Shown here piece after piece: positions 49,643 to 56,495 of a DNA stretch of 64,000 nucleotides (positions are counted from its first letter, which is position 1; each line of letters begins with the position of its first letter). This stretch comes from SZUA-309 sp965230005 (GTDB lineage: Bacteria > Pseudomonadota > Gammaproteobacteria > Pseudomonadales > Azotimanducaceae), in the NCBI GenBank assembly GCA_965230005.1, contig OZ245934.1, positions 2,294,001 to 2,358,000 on the forward strand. The letters are read 5' to 3'. The position numbers were made by a program, and so were the translations under genes. Below the pieces are notes generated by a model. The model ran no database searches. It saw only the letters and a program-made list of their open reading frames with translations, and was not told the DNA's origin.

Positions 49643-49658
49643 TGCCCGAAATCGGGCA
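49643..49658. promoter_or_regulatory. Palindrome in the promoter region of the small gene/glmS operon
   Basis: TGCCCGA, two bases, TCGGGCA is a perfect 16-base dyad, 43 bases before ATG 49600. A second dyad, GAATTAATTC (49625-49634), and a direct repeat of GATCAC 12 bases apart (49682-49699) lie in the same AT-rich stretch. They look like operator elements; there is no U tract to make the first a terminator. Confidence 0.4.
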
Positions 49659-49755
49659 TAAATCAGCAGATACCCAGGCTAGATCACGTATTCGATCACA
49701 AATCCGGGGGCTGACGGCAGAACACCCCTGCCGGAGCCGATCCGGACCGCCGGTA

Positions 49756-50178
49756 TCAGTCGCCGTAGTGCCAGGAAATGCGCCGTTCCGGCGTGATCTC
49801 GATATAGGCGGCGCCAGGACGCGCCTGTGTGGGCAGCTCGGCCTCGGCAACGCCCCGTAGAGTGGCGGCGAGACGCATGCAGCGCAGCACGGCCTCGGGG
49901 TCCCGATGGATCCTGGCCATGCCCTGAATCATTGCGCCTTTGAGGTCTGCCCGGGTGGAGCCGGACTCGATCAGCAGCGATACCTTCGGGTTAGCCTCGA
50001 TGTTGCGCACTTTTGTCGTGCCATCCCGCACCCCACAGTAAACGGTGTCGCCATCCCGGAAGTAACCGAGCGGTACGCTATGCGGAAATCCATCGGGACC
50101 AACGCTGGAGAGCACAATCCAGCCAGGCTTGCTGTCGAGAAAGGCGTTGAACTCATCGAGAGACAGGGCTCGGGACAT
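49756..50178 (-). CDS. Pyridoxamine 5'-phosphate oxidase-fold protein
   Basis: A 140-residue split-barrel flavin- or F420-type protein. LDEFNAFLDSKPGWIVLSSVGPDGFPHSVPLGYF, VRNIEANPKVSLLIESG and MIQGMARIHRDPEAV are the PNPOx-like blocks. Such proteins bind FMN, F420 or heme; the cofactor here is not predictable. ATG 50178 follows AAGGAG. It is a single gene between glmS and the S2P protease. Confidence 0.82.
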   Translation of the reverse strand: MSRALSLDEFNAFLDSKPGWIVLSSVGPDGFPHSVPLGYFRDGDTVYCGVRDGTTKVRNIEANPKVSLLIESGSTRADLKGAMIQGMARIHRDPEAVLRCMRLAATLRGVAEAELPTQARPGAAYIEITPERRISWHYGD

Positions 50179-50222
50179 GGCGGGAAGCTCCTTCGGCTGG
50201 GCAGACGGACGGGTTGCGCCAG

Positions 50223-51437
50223 CTAAAGGGCGCGGGTACCAGCGGGATCGTCCGCTTCGTGGAGCATCATGTACTTGAGGACGTCACTGCCGCGCAAAAG
50301 TCCAACCACTTCGCCCCCACGGACCACTGCCAGGGGCTGATCGTCAGGTCGGGTGAAGCGCTGCGCCGCTTCCATCGCCATCGTTTCAGGGTCGAGGACA
50401 CGGTCACCCGCAAGCGGCTGGGCGATGTCGGCAAGCTGCGTGGTGTCTCGCGCGTCGGGCGCGAGCTTCGCGACCTGATTGAAAGAGACGGTTCCGAGCG
50501 TCTCAGCACCGCTCACGACCGGCCAGAGCAGCTGACTGCTGCGCAGCATGTAGTCCTCGATGAACTCGCTGACCATGAGCGACGACGGCACCGTCTCGAA
50601 GCGCGTGCGCATTACGTCGGCCACGGTCAGGGGCCCGAGGAGCCGCTGCGTCTGCACCTGCGCATAGCTTGCGGTAGCCAGATGGCTCAGGAACCAGCCG
50701 ATCAGCACGAACCAGAGCCCGCCGAGCGCGTGCCAGACGAACAGGTTCCAGAAACCGAGACCCATGATCGCCCAGCCGAACAGCTTCCCGGCCTGCGCCG
50801 CGAGCCGGGTGGCGAGGACGTAGTCTCCGGTGAACCGCCAGATCAGGGCACGGAACACCCGCCCGCCATCAAGGGGGAAACCGGGCACCATGTTGAATAT
50901 CGCCAGCATGAAGTTGACGCTGCCGAGCCAGATGAGCGCCGTGCCGGTCGCACTCACCTCGGCCATGCCTTCGTCAGGGTTGGCGACCACCCGCTCCAGC
51001 ACTTCGCCACCAACGAGCGCAGCGGCGAGCCAGAGACAGGCGAACCCGATCAGCAAACTCATGATGGGCCCGGCAATGGCGATCGCAAACTCGGCGCCAG
51101 GGGTTTCTGCCTCACGCTCGATTTCAGCAACGCCGCCGAAGAGAAAGAGCGTGATCCTGGGCACCCGGATCTCATAACGCCGCGCCATGAGGCTGTGGGA
51201 CAACTCGTGGGCCAGCAGCGAAACGAAGAACAGCACGCCTGCGGCCAGCGCCGTCGTCCAGGCCGTGGCAGCAGTCCATTCCGGGTGCCAATCCGGAAAC
51301 ACACCGGTCCCCAGGCTGAAGACAATCAGCGCGAAAATCAGTGCAACGCTGACATCGAGCCGGATCTCAATGCCGAACAGCTCGAAAAGCCGGATACCCG
51401 TGCTTCGGTCTTCAGCAGCGTCCTGCCTCGCCCCCAT
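50223..51437 (-). CDS. Site-2 protease (M50) with C-terminal CBS domains
   Basis: A 404-residue membrane metalloprotease. The zinc motif HELSH (with FVSLLAHELSHSLMARRY) and the distal NMVPGFPLDGGRVFRALIW Asp motif are both intact, with about six membrane helices. The C-terminal third carries a pair of CBS domains (VADVMRTRFETVPSSLMVSEF, then QPLAVVRGGEVVGLLRGSDVLKY), which bind adenosyl nucleotides and could gate activity. Members resemble Rip/SpoIVFB-like S2Ps. The substrate is unknown; no anti-sigma factor is adjacent. ATG 51437 is the only good start. Confidence 0.9.
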   Translation of the reverse strand: MGARQDAAEDRSTGIRLFELFGIEIRLDVSVALIFALIVFSLGTGVFPDWHPEWTAATAWTTALAAGVLFFVSLLAHELSHSLMARRYEIRVPRITLFLFGGVAEIEREAETPGAEFAIAIAGPIMSLLIGFACLWLAAALVGGEVLERVVANPDEGMAEVSATGTALIWLGSVNFMLAIFNMVPGFPLDGGRVFRALIWRFTGDYVLATRLAAQAGKLFGWAIMGLGFWNLFVWHALGGLWFVLIGWFLSHLATASYAQVQTQRLLGPLTVADVMRTRFETVPSSLMVSEFIEDYMLRSSQLLWPVVSGAETLGTVSFNQVAKLAPDARDTTQLADIAQPLAGDRVLDPETMAMEAAQRFTRPDDQPLAVVRGGEVVGLLRGSDVLKYMMLHEADDPAGTRAL

Positions 51438-51490
51438 GCCATCGCCCCCGTTTACTTCACACTCTCACGCCGAGCCTCAGACCCGACTGC

Positions 51491-52231
51491 TCAGGCCGTC
51501 AGCACTTCCGCGCCATCAGCACCCACAAGCACCGTATGCTCGAACTGGGCCACCAGGGCGCCCGGCTGAACGGCCAGGGTCCAACCGTCATCGAGCTCCT
51601 CAACCCAGGGCCGCCCCGTCGTGAAGAAGGGCTCCACCGTCAACACGAGGCCTTCTTCGAGCACCCGTTCCTCTGCCGGGTTGTCTATGGGCACATAGGA
51701 CGGCTCTTCGTGAATGCTGCGGCCAACGCCGTGGCTGCCAAGATTACGGACAATATCGTAGCCGCCGGTAGCCGCCGCCCGTTGTACCGCACTGCCGATC
51801 ACGTTGAGCGAGGCACCCGGCTGGATGCTGGCGATGGCACTCCCCACGGCCTGTTCTACCGCCTGACAGATGCGCTGCCGGGCGCGGCGCCCCCGGCCCA
51901 CGAGGAACGATTGCCCCATGTCCGCCACATAGCCGTCGAGCTCAGCGGAGACGTCGATGTTCACGAGATCCCCCTGGCGCAGGCGCCGGGGACCGGGGAT
52001 GCCATGGGCAGCCTCTTCGTTGACGCTGATGCAGGTGAAGCCCGGAAAGTCATAGAAGTGCTGCGGCGCTGAGCGGGCGCCGGACCGGGCAAAGAGCTCG
52101 CCGGCGATACGGTCGAGCTCGGCCGTGGCCACGCCAGGCCGCGCGGCCGCTTTCATCTGATCGAATACCCGGCGTACCAGGCGACCGGCGGCCCTGAGAC
52201 CGGCTCTGTCCGCTTCCGTTTTCGCGACCAC
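51491..52231 (-). CDS. map: Methionine aminopeptidase, type I
   Basis: A 246-residue metalloprotease of the MetAP fold. The metal ligands are visible: VNIDVSAELDGYVADMGQSF (two Asp), SHGVGRSIHEEP (His), TVEPFF (Glu) and QFEHTVLV (Glu). CISVNEEAAHGIPG carries the substrate His. It removes N-terminal Met from new proteins. GTG 52231 has GGAGGA at proper spacing; a longer frame to 52321 has none. It is not beside rpsB here and may be a second copy. Confidence 0.9.
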   Translation of the reverse strand: MVAKTEADRAGLRAAGRLVRRVFDQMKAAARPGVATAELDRIAGELFARSGARSAPQHFYDFPGFTCISVNEEAAHGIPGPRRLRQGDLVNIDVSAELDGYVADMGQSFLVGRGRRARQRICQAVEQAVGSAIASIQPGASLNVIGSAVQRAAATGGYDIVRNLGSHGVGRSIHEEPSYVPIDNPAEERVLEEGLVLTVEPFFTTGRPWVEELDDGWTLAVQPGALVAQFEHTVLVGADGAEVLTA

Positions 52232-52344
52232 CTTCGTCCTCCACAAGCTGAGTACGGGAGTCTGCAAGACCCGGCTCCCACTGGAAAGCGGCAATTCCGG
52301 ACTTTCCGGGCACCTCGTCAATGTTCAGGCTTAGAATGGGAACG

Positions 52345-53004
52345 ATGCAGAAACCGGCAATGATCACCATGCGCAACACCGCCCGGCTGTGGCTCCTGTG
52401 CCTCGTGTTGACTGCCTGCGGCAGCGACGGCGCAGATACCTCGACAGCAGAAGCGCCCGTGCAGAGTAGCGCGCCGTCGGATGCATCGATCGAGCTGCAT
52501 GCCGCTGCAAGAGCGGCCCTGATCGTCGACGCCGAAAGCGCCATCCAGGCCCTGGCCAAACCGCTTCAAGCCCAGCTGATGGCCGCCCTTGAAGCCGGCG
52601 GCCCTGCAGAGGCGGTGAGGATCTGCCAGACCGTGGCCCCAGCGCTCGCCGAGACGGTCTCTGCCGAGCACGGACTCACCATCCGGCGCATCAGTCTGAA
52701 GCACAGGAATCCGGATCAGGGAAAGCCGACGGATTGGCAGCGGATGGCACTGGAAACCTTCGACGCCGAGCGGGCAGGCGGCACCCCAGCCGAAGCACTG
52801 ATCTACGTCTACAGCGCCGACGACGAATTCCGCTACCTGAAGGCGATCCCCACCGGGGGGCCTTGCCTGACCTGCCACGGCGATGCGCTCGCGCCGGAAG
52901 TCGCCAAGACCCTGGCCGAACTTTATCCCGACGATCTGGCGACGGGTTTCAAAGAAGGCGATGTTCGCGGCGCTTTCGTCGTGACCAAGGCCCTGTCGCC
53001 CTGA
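52345..53004 (+). CDS. DUF3365 (Tll0287-like) heme lipoprotein
   Basis: A 219-residue predicted lipoprotein (lipobox LVLTAC, about residue 25) with a periplasmic DUF3365/Tll0287-like domain. The helical part AVRICQTVAPALAETVSAEHGLTIRRISLKHRN and the heme-binding GPCLTCHGDALAPEV (CxxCH) are the family landmarks. It is a c-type heme sensor-like protein of unknown role. The start is uncertain among ATG 52345, 52360 and 52369; all keep the signal peptide. Confidence 0.82.
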   Translation: MQKPAMITMRNTARLWLLCLVLTACGSDGADTSTAEAPVQSSAPSDASIELHAAARAALIVDAESAIQALAKPLQAQLMAALEAGGPAEAVRICQTVAPALAETVSAEHGLTIRRISLKHRNPDQGKPTDWQRMALETFDAERAGGTPAEALIYVYSADDEFRYLKAIPTGGPCLTCHGDALAPEVAKTLAELYPDDLATGFKEGDVRGAFVVTKALSP

Positions 53005-53122
53005 TGAGGCACCCGGTCGGAGCAGCAGTCGGCCACCGCAGAACACGCAAAACCTTCTGATTGAACCCGGAACGGGGTCGCCGTGACCTACAGGCATCCA
53101 TCAACGTGCCGGGACCATCAAC

Positions 53123-53506
53123 ATGATTCGACGCTTCTATCAGACCGCCTGCTGCGTGCTGGCCTTCGCCGCACTCACCGCCGCCCCCGTACAGGCAAAC
53201 TTACTGAGCCAGGTAGTCATCAACGGCCAACGGCTGACCACCATCGAGCTCGCCGTCCTGGAGGCTCAGCTCGGCGGCCGCATTCAACCCGGTGCCTACC
53301 TCCTGAACGCCCAGGGCTGCTGGATGAATCTCAGCACCGGCCAATCGGGTTGCCTCGGCGCCACGGGAGACGTCCATTCCCGCTACGGCAGCGGCGAGCA
53401 GACCGGCGACGGCAGCTGGAACCACTACAGCAACTCGGCCGGCATGGGTGTAGGCGGCACTTCCGATGGGTGCCTCTACACGACTACTGGCTGGTCGAAT
53501 TGCTGA
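53123..53506 (+). CDS. Small secreted cysteine-containing protein
   Basis: A 127-residue exported protein of unknown family. The signal peptide (QTACCVLAFAALTAAPVQA, cleavage about residue 25) is followed by a short helical part (TTIELAVLEAQLGGRIQPGAYLL). A Gly-, Ser- and Asn-rich tail has three cysteines, CWMNLS, GCLGATG and GCLYTTTGWSNC at the C terminus. The tail resembles secreted domains of some marine bacteria in composition, but I cannot name a family. ATG 53123 lies just after GGGACC; a strong hairpin follows the stop. Confidence 0.7.
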   Translation: MIRRFYQTACCVLAFAALTAAPVQANLLSQVVINGQRLTTIELAVLEAQLGGRIQPGAYLLNAQGCWMNLSTGQSGCLGATGDVHSRYGSGEQTGDGSWNHYSNSAGMGVGGTSDGCLYTTTGWSNC

Positions 53507-53516
53507 GCAGCGGTTG

Positions 53517-53557
53517 GGCGCCAGGGGTCACCGACTCAGCGGGTGAACCCTGGCGCC
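53517..53557 (+). terminator. Strong hairpin after the small secreted protein gene
   Basis: A 16-bp stem with one mismatch and a nine-base loop (GGCGCCAGGGGTCACC against GGTGAACCCTGGCGCC) starts 11 bases after the stop at 53506. No U tract follows, so it may be a processing or Rho-assisted stop rather than a classical intrinsic terminator. Confidence 0.5.
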
Positions 53558-53570
53558 GGCAGGCAGAACG

Positions 53571-53595
53571 AAAAACGGGGCCCTGAGGCCCCGTT
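53571..53595 (-). terminator. Intrinsic terminator of the TorF-type porin gene
   Basis: Reading the minus strand, a perfect 9-bp stem (AACGGGGCC against GGCCCCGTT, loop of four) is followed by TTTTT. It begins 21 bases after the porin stop at 53617 and shows that the porin is transcribed alone. Confidence 0.85.
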
Positions 53596-53616
53596 GCACT
53601 CGATCTGACGCTGCGA

Positions 53617-54351
53617 TCAGTCAGACAGCAGGTCGAAATCTACCGAGTACGAAACAACGAAACGCAGTTCGTCGTTCGCCAGGCGGGGGCTGGTGGCGAA
53701 GGAATCTTCGTCCAGGTCCGTGCCAGATACCATGAAGGCGAAGCCGCCGCGGGCGATATAGGCGTTGTAGTCGACGTATGCGCCGTTAACGCCGTTGAAG
53801 GCCTCGCTGAAGTCACCGTCGTGGTAACCCACGTGGAAGCCGATCTCCAGACCACCGGCAACTTCGAAGGCGTAATCCGCAGAGAGGTAGTAGGTGCTGC
53901 CGAAATCGAAGTCCAGGACGCCGAAGTCGTCTGCTTCCGTATTCGTCAGAACGTTCGCGGAGAAGCTGAAGCCACCGATGCCGATGGTGCCGTAGATCTC
54001 ACCGAAGTCGAACTCAGCCGCTTCGTCGTAGTTGTAGTAGAGGTAGCCAACGTCCCAGGTGATGGTGTCGTTGCCGCCACCCCAGCCGATGTAGATGTCG
54101 TGCTCGAAGTTGAAGGCGTCATCCGTCTCATAGCTGACGTTCGACACCCAGGTGCCGACATAGAAGCCGGAATCGTGGGCGTAGTCGAAACCACCCTGCA
54201 CGGCAGGATTGTTCTCGGTCTGCGTGAGACCCCGCCAGACGTAGTTGTTGGTGACGGTCGCGTTCGCGGTGAACTCGTTCGCAAAGGCCGGGACGGCCGT
54301 CACCGCGCCCATGAGCAGCGCCCCCAGGGTGAGGCTCTTAGTCATTTTCAT
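53617..54351 (-). CDS. TorF-family putative porin
   Basis: A 244-residue protein of the TIGR02001/TorF-family type. A signal peptide (LTLGALLMGAVTAVPAFA) precedes EFTANATVTNNYVWRGLTQTENNPAVQGGFDYAHDSGFYVGTWVSNV, the family's conserved start, then many short aromatic strands of a barrel. These porins are often next to glnK-amtB and linked to nitrogen; here they are not. GGAGAG precedes ATG 54351; ATG 54345 is equally plausible. It has a terminator downstream and a sigma-54-like promoter with NtrC-like boxes upstream. Confidence 0.85.
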   Translation of the reverse strand: MKMTKSLTLGALLMGAVTAVPAFANEFTANATVTNNYVWRGLTQTENNPAVQGGFDYAHDSGFYVGTWVSNVSYETDDAFNFEHDIYIGWGGGNDTITWDVGYLYYNYDEAAEFDFGEIYGTIGIGGFSFSANVLTNTEADDFGVLDFDFGSTYYLSADYAFEVAGGLEIGFHVGYHDGDFSEAFNGVNGAYVDYNAYIARGGFAFMVSGTDLDEDSFATSPRLANDELRFVVSYSVDFDLLSD

Positions 54352-54447
54352 GAGTTGTGTACTCTCCATATGTGTTTTTACCCCGCTCCCGCTAGCGGCC
54401 AATCACTCTCGCGTTCTATTGGCCCCGGGCACGGGCGCCTCCGCTAT

Positions 54448-54463
54448 TGCAGAATTCGGGCCA
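54448..54463 (-). promoter_or_regulatory. Candidate sigma-54 promoter of the TorF-type porin
   Basis: On the minus strand this reads TGGCCCG, AATT, CTGCA. It keeps GG and GC with exactly 10 bases between them, the core sigma-54 requirement, and differs from TGGCACG-N4-TTGCA at two outer positions. Transcription would start near 54437, giving a leader of about 86 bases. Confidence 0.65.
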
Positions 54464-54557
54464 ACGCCCCAACTCGTTGATTTTTCAGCGTTAGGCAACC
54501 CATGAGGAAGGGACACGAAGGGCTTTCGCTCGATTTCGGTGCACTACATGCCACCAT

Positions 54558-54574
54558 TGCACCCAATTTGTGCA
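54558..54574. promoter_or_regulatory. NtrC-like enhancer box 1
   Basis: TGCACC, five bases, TGTGCA differs by one base from the NtrC consensus TGCACC-N5-GGTGCA. Its centre is about 129 bases before the predicted porin transcription start, the distance typical of NtrC enhancers. Confidence 0.6.
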
Positions 54575-54587
54575 CAATTTCAGTGCA
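54571..54587. promoter_or_regulatory. NtrC-like enhancer box 2
   Basis: TGCACA, five bases, AGTGCA is a symmetrical NtrC-type site that overlaps box 1 by four bases. The two centres are 13 bases apart, about 142 bases before the predicted porin start. Close spacing would favour cooperative binding. Confidence 0.5.
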
Positions 54588-54732
54588 TGGTCGCCCACAG
54601 GGCGCAGAATGGCCTCATTGCGGTGCAGGTCCGAAAATTGCACGGTTCAACACGAGCGCGTCAGCCGGGGTCTAACCCACGTGTTTCGGCCTGGCGCTGC
54701 ACCAAGGACAAACAACTGCGAGGATTCCATTC

Positions 54733-55179
54733 ATGCGTCTCATTCAATCGGCTACCGGCCTGGCCTTTCTGCTGCTGACTGCACTTTCGCCCACCGCCGC
54801 GCTCGCCGGAGACGACTGCGCCGAGATCGTTGCGGCCACCGTCGCCGAACTCCGCGCCGGCGCCGCCAGCTGGGATGAGGCGATGGAGGCACAGGTCAGA
54901 GCCGCCGCGGGCTCCGCCTGCGTGAAGGCGGCCTCGGATCGCTACAACAGCGCTGCTGGCCAGGCTGCCGGCGTGCCTGCGCCCCTCGAGGAATCCAAGG
55001 CTGAAGACACCCCCGCCGTGATCGAGGAAGAGTCTGTTGCAGTGGCTGAAGGTGATCTGATCGCAGATGCGGAAGAAGCAGCGAAGAAAGACGGCAAAGC
55101 CGGCTGGAAGTTTCTGGGCTTCGAGGTCAACTCGGTGACGGGCAGCCCGGCTCAAAAACCCTACGAACGCAAGCGCTGA
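54733..55179 (+). CDS. Small periplasmic protein of unknown function
   Basis: A 148-residue exported protein. The signal peptide (LIQSATGLAFLLLTALSPTAALAG) is followed by an amphipathic helical part (DCAEIVAATVAELRAGAASWDEAMEAQVRAAAGSACVKAASDRYNSA) with two cysteines that could pair. An acidic, Ala- and Glu-rich middle and a basic end (NSVTGSPAQKPYERKR) complete it. I do not recognise the family. It is divergent from the TorF-type porin and shares its regulatory region. GCGAGGA precedes ATG 54733. Confidence 0.72.
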   Translation: MRLIQSATGLAFLLLTALSPTAALAGDDCAEIVAATVAELRAGAASWDEAMEAQVRAAAGSACVKAASDRYNSAAGQAAGVPAPLEESKAEDTPAVIEEESVAVAEGDLIADAEEAAKKDGKAGWKFLGFEVNSVTGSPAQKPYERKR

Positions 55180-55294
55180 GCGACAGCCACCGCTTCTGAT
55201 TTCCTGCGCTGAGGCGGGGGGCCGCCCCAGCCGACTTGATCCTGAGGAACAGCACCATTCCGGTGCGATTTGCTGCTCCGTACCAGAATCAGCC

Positions 55295-55318
55295 ATCGGT
55301 GAGGTTTGCCTCACCGAT
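55295..55318. terminator. Hairpin between two convergent genes
   Basis: A perfect 10-bp stem (ATCGGTGAGG against CCTCACCGAT) with a TTTG loop lies between the plus-strand gene ending at 55179 and the minus-strand gene ending at 55329. It may serve both directions. Neither side has a good U tract, so intrinsic termination is uncertain. Confidence 0.5.
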
Positions 55319-55328
55319 TGATCGGCCC

Positions 55329-56312
55329 TCAGGCCGCGGCGAGCATGGCTTCACTCATGTCCCAGAGCCGCTCTGCCCCTTCCGGGTCGCAGATCCACGG
55401 CCGCGCATGCTGATAGGGCGGGCTTTCTTCACTGGCGAGAGCCGCCACATCCGCATCCTCGCAATAGAGGCCTCCCAGCCCTGAGAGCTTGGCGCTGGTC
55501 GCGGCAAAAACCGTGGTCGAGGCACCCTGCTCCGGCGTTTTGAAGAGCGCCTGAACCTGAGGAGGAATCGTGCCGTCCGGATTCTTCCAGCCCATCGCCG
55601 CCATCTCGTCGTCACTCAGATGACGCTGCAGCGGAGTGAAGATGCCGCCCGGATGAACGGAAAAGGCGCGGATGCCGTCTGCCTGCCAGCGCTCGTCGGC
55701 ACCCAGGGCAAAGAGGGCGTTGGCGGATTTTGCCTGTGCGTAGGCGCGCCATTTGTCGTAGGTCGCGCTGTCGAAATGAGGGTCTTCCCAGAGCACGTCA
55801 CCTCGGATGTGCGCCGTGGACGACAAGGCCACCACCCGAGCACCCTCAGCAGCCCGGAGCGCCGGCAACAGCCCAACGCTCAAGGCAAAGTGGCCCAGGT
55901 GGTTCACGCCGAACTGGCTTTCCCACCCCGGCCCGATTCGCGTGAGTGGGCAGGCCATGATACCGGCGTTGTTGATCAGCAGATGCAGGCGATCGTGCCC
56001 GGCGAGATAGTCGCTAACAAACGCTTGAACGGAGCCTAAATCGGCGAGGTCCATTGACCCGACGGCCACGCTCCCCGGCAGATCGTCGGCAATCCCCGCA
56101 AGCGCATCCTCGGCGGTTTCCCAGCGCCGGGCGGGGACGGTCACCGCGGCACCGGCGCTCGCAAGCGCGCGAACGGTCTCGAGACCGATTCCGCTGTAGC
56201 CACCGGTGACAATGGCGTTCCTGCCGGAGAGGTCAACGCCGGCCAGGGCTTCGAGGGCCGTCGACTTCGCGTGCAATCCGCTGCCGACGGGAGCCTGGAT
56301 ACGAGTACTCAT
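55329..56312 (-). CDS. Short-chain dehydrogenase/reductase
   Basis: A 327-residue NAD(P)-dependent SDR. The cofactor motif is IVTGGYSGIG (about residues 33-42), the NNAG motif is present, Ser lies in VALSSTAHIRG and the catalytic Tyr-x3-Lys is AYAQAKSANA. It resembles the retinol-dehydrogenase/WWOX-like group, which is longer than classical SDRs. AGGAGG precedes ATG 56312. It is divergent from the CocE-type hydrolase gene; substrate unknown. Confidence 0.88.
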   Translation of the reverse strand: MSTRIQAPVGSGLHAKSTALEALAGVDLSGRNAIVTGGYSGIGLETVRALASAGAAVTVPARRWETAEDALAGIADDLPGSVAVGSMDLADLGSVQAFVSDYLAGHDRLHLLINNAGIMACPLTRIGPGWESQFGVNHLGHFALSVGLLPALRAAEGARVVALSSTAHIRGDVLWEDPHFDSATYDKWRAYAQAKSANALFALGADERWQADGIRAFSVHPGGIFTPLQRHLSDDEMAAMGWKNPDGTIPPQVQALFKTPEQGASTTVFAATSAKLSGLGGLYCEDADVAALASEESPPYQHARPWICDPEGAERLWDMSEAMLAAA

Positions 56313-56495
56313 GAACTGCACCTCCTCGTGACAGCAGCCTGGGCAGCTGGGACGAGACCCGGCCGCGTGGTTGAGCGTCGAAATTAGAGCACGACTGAGC
56401 GCCAAGGGCTAAAGCGCGCGGGCAACCTGGTTGTTCCTCGAGGCCGAAGGGATCATCGTAACGTCGTCGACCGCCTGCTGAAGGACATCCTGACC

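Larger units (their letters stand above)
54352..54732. other. Divergent intergenic region of the porin and a small periplasmic protein
   Basis: 381 bases without a gene. It contains, for the minus-strand porin, a sigma-54-like promoter (54448-54463) about 97 bases before the start, and two NtrC-like boxes upstream of it. On the plus side, the 150 bases before 54733 hold several TGCA motifs (for example GGTGCAGG and TTGCACGG) but no promoter I can define. Confidence 0.6.
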
